Shown: piece by piece, positions 43,263 through 52,605 of the stretch
How the letters are laid out: every line of letters begins with the position of its first letter
Numbering within the stretch: the stretch's first letter is position 1
Assembly (NCBI GenBank): GCA_015227615.1
Contig: JAALGZ010000024.1
Coordinates: forward strand, 186,001-250,000
Length of the DNA stretch: 64,000 nucleotides
Reading direction: 5' to 3'
Origin: Labyrinthula sp. Ha
Taxonomy: Eukaryota; Sar; Bigyra; Labyrinthulida; Labyrinthulaceae
Position numbers and translations under genes: made by a program
Notes under the pieces: model-generated
Told to the model about the DNA's origin: nothing
Database searches by the model: none
Seen by the model: only the letters and a program-made list of their open reading frames with translations

Positions 43263-45566
43263 ATGAAGTTGGATATTGATGGAATGCCCGTATACTTCCC
43301 ATACGAGAAAACGTACCCAGAACAACTTGAATATATGACCTATCTTAAATCTTCACTTGATTCTAAGGGTCACTGTATGTTGGAAATGCCCACAGGCACT
43401 GGAAAAACGATAAGTCTCCTTTCTCTCATCTGCAGCTATCAAAAGGCTAATCCCTCAGCAGGAAAACTAATCTATTGCACCAGAACAGTTCCAGAAATGA
43501 AGCACACAATTAATGAACTTAAGAGAGTTGTAAAATATATTGGATCTTTCGAAAATGATGAGGAAATGAAATTTGACGGAGAAACAAGAAAAGCAAGAAA
43601 TATTCTAGGAATTTGTTTAAGTGCAAGAAGAAATATGTGTTTACATAAAAAGGTAATTAAAGAAAGTGATCGTGAAAGAGTTGATGCTTTATGTCGTCGA
43701 ATGACTGCTCCTTGGGTTCGTCAAAAATATGAATCTGAAATCAACATTGAAGAAGCAACGGACAAAAATAGATTGTGCAATTTCTACGAAGGATTAAATC
43801 GTTCCTCAATGGTTAAAAAACCAGAAAAAGGAATTTTTGATTTAGACGATATAAAAAAATATGGAAAAGAAAATAATGTTTGTCCATATTTTTTAGTTCG
43901 TGAAATTATTCAGGAAGCAGATGTGATTGTTTTTAATTATCAATATCTCCTGGACCCAAAAATATCAAAAATCATTGTAAAGGAAATTAATAGGGAAAGT
44001 ATAATAGTTTTTGATGAAGCGCATAATATTGACAATGTTTGCATTGAAGCTTTAAGTGTACATTTTAAAGAAAAAACTTTAAACACAGCATCTGGAAAAA
44101 TAAATAGTTTACAGAAAATTATAGATGAATCAAAAGGAACAACAAAAGAAAGATTAGTTGAAGAATATAATAAATTAGTTGAAGGTTTAGAAATACAAAG
44201 CTCAGAAAATATAGATCGAAGAATATTATCTATTGATCCTGTTTTAGATTTAGATGAGCAAACTTTGAATACAATGGTTTCTGGAAATTTAAGAAAGGCA
44301 GAGCATTTTTTAAAATTTCTTGATATTATTACAAAATATTTAAAATCAAAATTAAATGTGGAACAAATTATAAAAGAAACACCACTTAATTTTCTTCATC
44401 AACTTCAAACTCAACTTGGAATCGACCCTTCAACCCTTCGAATGGCATCTTATAGATTAAACTCTCTTCTTCAAACTCTTGAAATTGTTGATCTCGATGA
44501 ATATAATTCTGTAACTTATGTTGCAGATTTCTTAACTCTTGTTGGAATTGGTCTAACAGAAAAAAAATATCGCGATGGATTTATGTTAATTATTGAACCT
44601 TTTGATGAACGAACACCTAATTTTTTTGACCCTGTTTTACAACTTGCTTGTTTAGATGCTTCTTTAGCTATTGCTCCTATTTTAGAACGTTTTCGTTCTG
44701 TTGTTATTACAAGTGGAACTCTAAGTCCAATTGATTTGTATCCCACAATTTTAGATTTTAATGCACAAGTTAAAAAATCACTTTCTATGTCACTTTTATC
44801 CGTTGAGCAGATTGGTCGAAATGGAAAAAAAGAGAAGAAAGAATTTGTTCCGATATGTCCTTTGATAGTTACGAAAGGTGGAGATCAAACTCAGTTGACA
44901 AGTCAGTATAGCGCGAGAGGAGATCACGCTGTTATGAATAATTATGGGTCGTTGTTAATCGAGTTATCAAAGTGTGTTCCAGATGGGATGGTTTGTTTTT
45001 TTCCGAGTTATCAGTACATGGAAACGACAGTTGCGCAATGGCATAAAGATGGAGTTTTGCAAAAGGTTTTGAGGAATAAATTGATATTTCTCGAGACGAA
45101 GGATGTTATTCAAACAACATTGGCGTTGGATAATTTTAGAAGAGCTTGTGATTGTGGAAGAGGTGCTGTTTTTTTGTCTATTGCAAGAGGAAAGGTTTCT
45201 GAAGGGATTGATTTTGATCGGCATTACGGAAGGTGTGTGTTATTGATTGGTATTCCTTTTCAGTATACTCGATCCCACGTTCTACTATCGCGTTTAGAAT
45301 ATTTAAGCAAGACATTTGGAATTAGAGAGGATGAATTCCTTGCGTTTGATGCATTAAGACAATCCGCGCAATGTGTTGGAAGAGTTGTTAGAAACAAGTT
45401 GGATTATGGGATAATGATCTTTGCAGATAAGAGATATGCATCAAATAACAAACGAACTAAACTTCCCCCTTGGATTACTCAGTTCCTTGAAGAAGAAAGT
45501 TTAGATCTATCTGTTGATGAAGCTGTTTTAAAATGTAAGAAGTTTCTTCGCGACATTGTTCAATGA
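43263..45566 (+). CDS. ERCC2: XPD/Rad3 (ERCC2) 5'-3' DNA helicase of TFIIH
   Basis: An intronless 767-residue protein. I chose ATG 43263 because MKLDIDGMPVYFPYEKTYPEQ aligns with the N-terminus of the family. Motifs in order: Walker A MPTGTGKT (about 42-49), the four Cys of the 4Fe-4S cluster (RRNMC, DALCRRM, RLCNFYE, NVCPYF), Walker B DEAH in IIVFDEAHNIDNVCIEA, the Arch domain, TSGTLSPIDLYP, then helicase domain 2 with ARGKVSEGIDF, GIPFQYTRS and QCVGRVVR. Length matches human XPD (760). Known: it opens DNA in nucleotide excision repair and supports transcription initiation in TFIIH. The central Arch region is more AT-rich and Lys/Asn-rich. It converges with the LVIVD-type gene (84 bp between stops). 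Confidence 0.96.
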   Translation: MKLDIDGMPVYFPYEKTYPEQLEYMTYLKSSLDSKGHCMLEMPTGTGKTISLLSLICSYQKANPSAGKLIYCTRTVPEMKHTINELKRVVKYIGSFENDEEMKFDGETRKARNILGICLSARRNMCLHKKVIKESDRERVDALCRRMTAPWVRQKYESEINIEEATDKNRLCNFYEGLNRSSMVKKPEKGIFDLDDIKKYGKENNVCPYFLVREIIQEADVIVFNYQYLLDPKISKIIVKEINRESIIVFDEAHNIDNVCIEALSVHFKEKTLNTASGKINSLQKIIDESKGTTKERLVEEYNKLVEGLEIQSSENIDRRILSIDPVLDLDEQTLNTMVSGNLRKAEHFLKFLDIITKYLKSKLNVEQIIKETPLNFLHQLQTQLGIDPSTLRMASYRLNSLLQTLEIVDLDEYNSVTYVADFLTLVGIGLTEKKYRDGFMLIIEPFDERTPNFFDPVLQLACLDASLAIAPILERFRSVVITSGTLSPIDLYPTILDFNAQVKKSLSMSLLSVEQIGRNGKKEKKEFVPICPLIVTKGGDQTQLTSQYSARGDHAVMNNYGSLLIELSKCVPDGMVCFFPSYQYMETTVAQWHKDGVLQKVLRNKLIFLETKDVIQTTLALDNFRRACDCGRGAVFLSIARGKVSEGIDFDRHYGRCVLLIGIPFQYTRSHVLLSRLEYLSKTFGIREDEFLAFDALRQSAQCVGRVVRNKLDYGIMIFADKRYASNNKRTKLPPWITQFLEEESLDLSVDEAVLKCKKFLRDIVQ

Positions 45567-45650
45567 AGAAGTTTTCCTTTGATTTAAAAAAACTTAATTA
45601 ATCGTTAAGACCTATTTCCCAACTTATCCGTTAATAATAGTCAAACAAAA

Positions 45651-47336
45651 TTAAATTTGTTGAATCTCTACGTTGGCCTTCTTTTTTAATTCTTCCTCTT
45701 GTACAGCCTTCTTATTTGAATTATTTACAGAGATTAGGGCTAAGATCACAACAATCAAGGCTAAAACAGCAACTACACCAGAGAGTACAACGGTGTCGCT
45801 ACCAACACCCTCTTCTTCGGTTTCTTCTTCGTCTGGTTGAGATGCAGTTGGTGGAGGAGCTGGAAACTCATCGTCATAAACCATATTTGGTGCCAATAGA
45901 AACAATCCTCTTTCAATGGAGTTCAAAGCATATACTCCAGAAGGGTGCAAGTATCCACTCCATGCACCCAGAAATACTAAGTCAGTTCCTTCAGGAGTTA
46001 CATCGAAGAATCCAAGGTCAGTCCATTCACTTGGGTCATCAGATCTGATATCCACAATTTTCAAACCAGCTTGGTAGTTATTCATGTATGCAACGTATGG
46101 GTTAGGGAAATACTCTCTTGGTTTATCTTGAAGAAAACCGCTTTCATACATTTGTCCCCAAACATAAAGATTGTGATCAATGGAAAGGTCATTGTGTTGA
46201 TAAGCGAACTCCTTAAAAGGTGCAGTTAGATCTGTAATATCGAAGACATCTGTGGTTGTGGTAAGAGTGCCATCCAAGTTGAATCCAGTTAAGTTACATC
46301 TTCTGGAAACTTCAAAATCTTCATTACAAAGTTCATCAAGCTCATCATCTAACAAGACTTTTGTCATATCTCTGTTTACCCAACCTTGATGAGCATAAGC
46401 AGAGTTATTATAAGGAGTTCTGGAAACTAGAGTTGGAGCTACATCAACGTCCATGTCTGTAACATCCCACACGGTTAAAGTATCCTCATTGAAACCAAAA
46501 CAGATTTCTCGACCAGTAAATCTAGTATCTGGACCATCGTATACAACGCAATTAGCGTCATGACTATAGCCATCAGCATCACCGCAACCCAAGAACTTTG
46601 GTTTTAATCTATACTCTCCGGAAACATCATAAGCGACTAATCCCCCACTGCAGACTTCTGCTCCTACAGCATACATCCTCTTGGTTTTCTCATTTGCAAC
46701 AATATTATGTGCTCTACCGAAATCACTGGTAATATGGTCTGGATAAAAATCAACAATCTCATATCCTTCTTCATGACAGTCAAGATCATTTAGTTTAAGA
46801 AGATCATATACTTCAATACCTGTGAACTTGGTTCTATCATTATCCGCCTCTCTGGAATCTTTTACGTGGACAATCAAGTTATTAATAACCTTTACATCAT
46901 CCCAGATATCGTCTCTCAGCATAGATGGATACTTGGCTAGAATACATGGGTTAAATGGGTCAGTGGTATCCAAGGTGGCAAATCCGTTGTCCATACCAGA
47001 TATGGTGATCTCTCTCCCGTCTTCTAGTTGTGTCCCCCAGATGTCTGCCATAGAAGCTCTGTATAGATGTGCTCTGTTTGTAATTTCCATTTCCGCAAAA
47101 GAGACAAAGGAAAGGAAGTCTACGTTATTGCATGGAAAGGATTCTCCATCTACAACTGCAAAACCATCTGTGCACGTTACTGGAGTCTTAGAAGCTGATC
47201 TAACACTTTGTGGTCTTAGCGCAGGGTTATCATAAAACACATCGTGTGCTTCGTTTGTTACGCGGATTACTGTCTCCATAACATCCTTACTTGCTTGGGT
47301 GGAAGCAATAGCTGCTGCAAATATAAAACTTTTCAT
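45651..47336 (-). CDS. Secreted, C-terminally anchored LVIVD-repeat (choice-of-anchor B-like) protein
   Basis: A single exon of 561 residues. ATG at 47336 gives MKSFIFAAAIASTQAS, a signal peptide; an upstream in-frame GTG at 47393 is unlikely. The ectodomain (about 20-500) is rich in Asp, Asn and Gly with repeating beta-propeller-like strands such as GFATLDTTDPFNPCILAKY, GLVAYDVSGEYRLKPKFLG, LTVWDVTDMDVDVAPTLVSR and AGLKIVDIRSDDP. Each resembles the LVIVD-type blade (strand, Asp turn, strand). An acidic hinge with PPP and EEE runs leads to one membrane helix (about 516-538) and a basic cytoplasmic tail. Known: the choice-of-anchor B family contains such proteins in bacteria and protists, function unknown. 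Inferred: a cell-surface or endomembrane protein with the propeller outside. Codon use is less AT-rich than its neighbours. Confidence 0.8.
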   Translation of the reverse strand: MKSFIFAAAIASTQASKDVMETVIRVTNEAHDVFYDNPALRPQSVRSASKTPVTCTDGFAVVDGESFPCNNVDFLSFVSFAEMEITNRAHLYRASMADIWGTQLEDGREITISGMDNGFATLDTTDPFNPCILAKYPSMLRDDIWDDVKVINNLIVHVKDSREADNDRTKFTGIEVYDLLKLNDLDCHEEGYEIVDFYPDHITSDFGRAHNIVANEKTKRMYAVGAEVCSGGLVAYDVSGEYRLKPKFLGCGDADGYSHDANCVVYDGPDTRFTGREICFGFNEDTLTVWDVTDMDVDVAPTLVSRTPYNNSAYAHQGWVNRDMTKVLLDDELDELCNEDFEVSRRCNLTGFNLDGTLTTTTDVFDITDLTAPFKEFAYQHNDLSIDHNLYVWGQMYESGFLQDKPREYFPNPYVAYMNNYQAGLKIVDIRSDDPSEWTDLGFFDVTPEGTDLVFLGAWSGYLHPSGVYALNSIERGLFLLAPNMVYDDEFPAPPPTASQPDEEETEEEGVGSDTVVLSGVVAVLALIVVILALISVNNSNKKAVQEEELKKKANVEIQQI

Positions 47337-50300
47337 ATTTTCTTTTATTTCAATTTGATTTGAAGTTTGGACTTGTAACTTGGTAGGAAGCACAGTTTTT
47401 ATTTCAGTTATATGGGTGAAAGACTTTTATCTATGGGGTGTAGTGTTAAATTATTGGTTCTTCCTGGGCCAACAGGTATACAGATAGTCCCCCTCAATAG
47501 CAACTTATAGAATAATAAAAGAAACTCACTTTTTTAATATCTATCAATCCATATAATATTCTCATCATGGAATATAAACCTTTTTCCTTTACTTCATTGG
47601 TCTTCTCTCTCTTATCTTGTGTTTTATTCTTGTCCATGTTCACACGAATATGTTCTCCATATAAAATAACACAGTATTGATACTTTTGCTTACCCTCTCA
47701 CTACTCCTATAACTGGTATCGATACGTAGGCCTCATGGGTTGTTTCCCATTGTATATATTGACGCACTGAAATTGGGTTTGCGTTCCGGGAATATAGCAT
47801 TACCCTATAGTATTTAAGAAAACTTGCGTAAACAAACAAATACCTCTTGAGGACAAGAATTAAGGGTGCAGTAAGTTGTAAAGTCGACCAAACTTGTCGT
47901 ACTCCCTTGAGAAGAGCGTTCTTCGGAGCAGATTTAGTTACACCCGAATTACTCGTGTTTGGTTGAATATTAAAAGAGACAAGACTATTGTACAATGGAA
48001 ATTGAAAACATTGCCCAATAACAAGGGGGGGAGGGGTACCCGTATAACATATACTAGCACACTACTCTGCTTGGAATATCCCGTAGCGCTACTTGCAAAT
48101 AAATTCCTATATGGAGTTGCTTGGAGCATGGATTACCCATGCTTTCGCTGTCAAGACTTTTTGAATTGAATGTAGTGGTATTGTTAGCTCAGGAACTGTA
48201 CTCGACCTGTGGATGACACGGACGTGTCGTGGGATTATTTCAACGAGGACTAAGGTATAATGAAAAAGTTGGAGCACTATTAGAATTAAATATTACAAAC
48301 TCTGCCCTGTCGAAATAGAAAAATCCTAATTGCAAAATATTAATTTAAGTCGTTTGTTTCTAGATTATCTACAAAAACCACTTGAGAGGGGGTTCATACT
48401 TAGATTTCAGTTGCAAATGTGAGAAGTTATTCTGCTTCGATACTGAAAATATTCTTCAGCATATACTGTCAGTTACAGTAAATCACTATGAACTACGGCA
48501 TCATTCTGCACTACCAAAGAAATTGTTCCTCTAATACCTATTGGGGCCAAAACATGCTCCAAGTAAACGGCGGCATAGGCTAGAAGTTCCGGTAGAGGGA
48601 TTGACTTCAGTGACCTCGTGCTTGGTGAAAGTTGCATGACGCGTAGCTATGGCCAAAATCTTGATTGAAGAAATACATGTTCTTCCTTGAAGGGGATTGT
48701 GCACTTTGAAGACGAGACCAATAAGCTCAGAGTCTAGTATGCTGCACTAGTAAACCTATCTACTGAAGTAGCCTATGTTAAAGAGAACATATTTCAGCAG
48801 AGATCTGCTTTAGGACCTCAACCATACTTGTTTTGTTTCTCCTCAAACTGAGGGATTACATATTTTTCTAGCTGCCCCAAACCCTATGTAAGACATCCTG
48901 GCAGTGCATTTAAAATTGAGCTCTAGGTTGACCGGAATTTTGAGAACGGTTGCACAGTCATACTCAATGAGGCAAATGAACACAATTAAATAATAGCAAT
49001 CATGGCCCTGGTGAGAGACAGGGCATTCCTTCCAAGTAAAACTATTAATAAGAGTTAATACACCAATTAACATACCTTAATAATGCCAATATTTTTTTCT
49101 TGGTCATTCTTTTTTCGCCATTAGGAATATAAGCTTATACGATCCAATTTCTTAAGCTCATTAGATGAGTACTTAAATGCAGAAATCTAAACTCATTAAC
49201 TGCTATGCTAGAGATGAGTTTTTATTAATTTAGATCACTCTCTTGTAAATGGTTGCGACGTATTAGTAAATTATTTTAACCTCGGCTTACCCTCCAACTT
49301 TATGTTGCATAACAGTCACATCAAAACAGCACGATCAAAGTGTAGTAGTAAATGGGATTATGTCTACTTTATGATGATCTCACTTGCAGAGTGCAAGAAA
49401 AGTATCTCCATTTTTCTTGCTGCACTTAGCGATTGCTAATATTCAAATAGCAATGCAGCATGGATTTTCTTCTTACTTGAAACCTGTGATTCTTTAGTAA
49501 GTACCTTGTTGTAAATTTGTGCTCCGTGCATAAAACACTTCAGATATTTCAATCATAAAGTTGGAATAATATCGAATAAGCTGGAAAAACATATTTCCTG
49601 CATGTTTCCCCAGTTGCCCGTAGCATTAATCTTCAATAATTCTTGATGTGAAATTGTATCAGTTCATAGTTCATTCCATGTAAAGAAAACTTTACATATG
49701 GTGTCTAGGGTAACAGGAGATATCACTAATAAGACAAAGACGAGTGATTCAGGAGCTCAGCACTCGCGCACCATGTAACAATACGTTTTCTTTGATGATA
49801 AGCCCTTATTCTTCTCTTGTTTATTGTTGCTTAGGTTAACCTCTACACTAAATAATTTTGCAATCAGGAGCAACCTACATTGTCTCATTTCACTCTATGA
49901 CGAGTAAGAGAATACATAATATATCGGGCAAAATTAAATATCATGAACTTTGGTTAGCAAGATTGCCCGAAATGATTTTCCTATCTTAGTACCTTTCCAA
50001 GAGTTCTGCTTGGAATATGGTCGTTGAACAGCTGCGTACTGGTGTTTTTGGGCTCATCCGACCACAGCGAAAGATCAATTAAAGCTCTATTTCCCTGTAG
50101 GTAAATTTAAACGCAAATACATTATAAGCAACAGTAAAGACCAACGACTCGTATGAAAATATTAAAATATAATAATATCAGAGGAATGACATGGCTAGAA
50201 AAAATATCAATATTTCCCGCAGGTACTTTTTACCGGTTTTCTGTGATGGCCCAAGGCTGCTTGTACTTGAAGAATGCAATATTGATCTACCTCTTACGAA

Positions 50301-51738
50301 AAAACACTAGATTTAAACGTCAACAAAAGAAATAAGGTTATTGTGGCATTAAAATAACACAGTAACATGAGCTATTACTTATTTTCATTGTAAAATTGAA
50401 GGAGTTCACCCATATTACGTCTCCATCTGTGCAAGAATTCCTGAACTAAGACATAAATCCTTGTTTTCGTTAGTAATACAACTTCATCATTCAGCATTAA
50501 AGGTTTTTTTTCAAGTTCAACCCTCTCAGAAAAAAATCAAGGAAAAATATTTTCATCGTGCAAGATCATAGCATCGCACTATGCATTTCTTGTGTATTGA
50601 AGTTCATGTGAAGTCTGTATTTATTTCAATTTGACTCATATATAAACATGATGAGACAGTGATTTGACCAGAGCAGTCATTGCTAGGTACTTTTTAGGGA
50701 AAACATATGTGCGCAGTCTTCTAAAGCAATTTCCACTGATAAGAGTTTTTGTGCTACGTTTACGCGGCAAGAGAGAACTGGGCGTAATATCTCTCAGTTA
50801 TCCAGGGTACATTCCGGTCTTCTAAACTTGTTCTTCATGTAGGCTATTTTCCGGATATTCCCCGGTACGGTTTGTATCGAACAAGCTCCTGTCTTATGAA
50901 GTTTCTAATCTTGTTGCAGTGAATTCAAATTTAACCGTTAAATCCAGGGCTAATGTCCCAAATAGATCCGATACTGTATCTCAAGCGACCCTTCATGGTG
51001 TATGAACTGATATGAGTGCAACACAACCTACAAAAACTCAGAAATAGGGAGCTCTGGCAGTTTTTCTTCATTATTATACTCCTAACGTGACTGAGAGCAC
51101 CTGTGTTGTATTTATAAATAGTGATTGCGTATTTAGTTTTACATGTATATATTTAGTTAGCGTTGGTATTCATGAGTTAGCTCAGAACACCAGGCATACT
51201 TTAATTCTTGAATATAAGATACAGAAACAAAAACCTGGCTTTGGTAGGCGGTCCTTCCCATCGACAGGAAAGTGCAAGAGCAGTTGGTCAGCCCTAGCAA
51301 ATGGATGCATTTAGGTAGTATCAAGATGTTGTAGCCTTTACCTCCACAAATATCCGGTAGGTAGCAAGTTCTAAGTTGATCATCTGATACATTGCAAAGA
51401 ACCCAAAATATCAGTACTCTTGTTTCTTTGAGAACACAGCTGTATCTTCCCATCTAATGTTCAATGGTGAGAAATTAATCTAGTTTACTTCAAAGAACGC
51501 CATGCTGCTTAAGAGGTGTTTGTTCACGAAAGATCTCAGCAAGTCAATGTTTAATTTAAACTTAAGACTTTGTCCAAAATATGCTAACAGCATAGTTTAA
51601 GTATGGTAACATGGCCTTGTGTTATTACTTGTTGAATATTAACAATATTATATTTTGGTGGTTTCAACGTTCTTATACAAAATATACTGATTAGTTGGTT
51701 ATTTACACAATTGTATAAAAACAGTTAATTGTGCAAAG
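47337..51738. other. Gene-poor region
   Basis: About 4.4 kb with no supported gene. A less AT-rich patch at about 47.7-48.9 kb includes G-runs (48026-48036) and looks like decayed coding or element sequence, but no family is recognisable. A 50153-50335 frame has nothing to support it. No RNA gene seen. Confidence 0.5.
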
Positions 51739-52378
51739 TTTTGTCAGTCTACGAGTTACTAACCGAAGTACACGAATCTGAATCAGGAAAGTGACCCCTA
51801 GGAGAGTCACAGCTAATCCCGATTAAGTACTTTCTTTCTTAGTGAAGTGCTGAAGATGTTATAGACTCGCAGAACAAGCTAATTTCAGTCTTTTCCGAAG
51901 GTTTCTTACTTTAAATACAGACGTAGGCAATCGTAGTTAAGTATTTGAACTCCCAAATTGTGTGAGTTCTTGTAATTTAATTTAGAGACTTGTGCTATTT
52001 AATTATTATAGAATGTAGATAATTGAATTATAATTAAAGTACCCATAGTTTCTAGGTGTTTTTCTTAGGATAATAATTAGGCTAGATCGAACGTGATATT
52101 TTGGGAAATTAATTCATAACTAATTAAGAAAAACCATTAAAAGACAAAAGTAACTATTTGTACACTGAGAGTTCAGGTACTTCGATATAGTTACTCAAGT
52201 CTTACAAATACTAAAGGAAAGCCTTAGGTTTGCTTACTTCACGAGGGTGAAGTATCCTAAGTACACTTTGAATAGAAAGAAAGGAATCTTTAAAGGAAAT
52301 TCGCTGTGACCAGGTTTTAGGGGTCACTTTTCCTTCGATTTAGTTATCTTCGGTTAATCACTCGTCGACTGACAAAAA
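51739..52378. mobile_element. MITE-like element with about 75-bp terminal inverted repeats
   Basis: The left arm 51739-51813 starts TTTTGTCAGTCTACGAGT and contains GGAAAGTGACCCCTA and CACAGC. The right arm 52303-52378, in reverse complement, starts TTTTGTCAGTCGACGAGT and contains GGAAAAGTGACCCCTA and CACAGC. The 490-bp interior is AT-rich and non-coding. This fits a non-autonomous DNA transposon or foldback element. The superfamily is unknown; no clear target duplication was found. Confidence 0.65.
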
Positions 52379-52590
52379 TACAATGATTGTTTTATCTGTT
52401 TTATTGGTTTTTCCTTAATTAGATTCATTCTTAATTGCCCAAATATATGGCACGACATAACGATAAAATCTTCCTAGAAATAGCCCCTAAAACTAAAAAC
52501 TATGGGTACTTTAACTACAACTAAGCTAACTATTTATAATACTAATTAAACGTCACAAGTAAACTAGAACCAATAACAGAGAACTCACAC
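51961..52590. repeat. Second, overlapping inverted repeat (about 190-200-bp arms)
   Basis: Arm 51961-52150 and arm 52391-52590 are imperfect reverse complements. Shared words include TGTGAGTTC, CACAAGT, AAAGTACCCATAGTTT and CTAATTAAG with GAAAAACCA. One arm lies inside the 51739-52378 element and the other just outside its right end, so the structure is nested. The right arm ends 16 bp before the Roco start codon. Confidence 0.6.
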
Positions 52591-52605
52591 TAAGTACACA
52601 CAAAT

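Noticed and set aside
47337-47393. GTG at 47393 as the start of the LVIVD-type protein
   Set aside because: It would put a polar stretch before a clear signal peptide that begins at ATG 47336.
48000-48850. Less AT-rich patch that might be a gene
   Set aside because: No frame stays open for a meaningful length and no intron set restores one.
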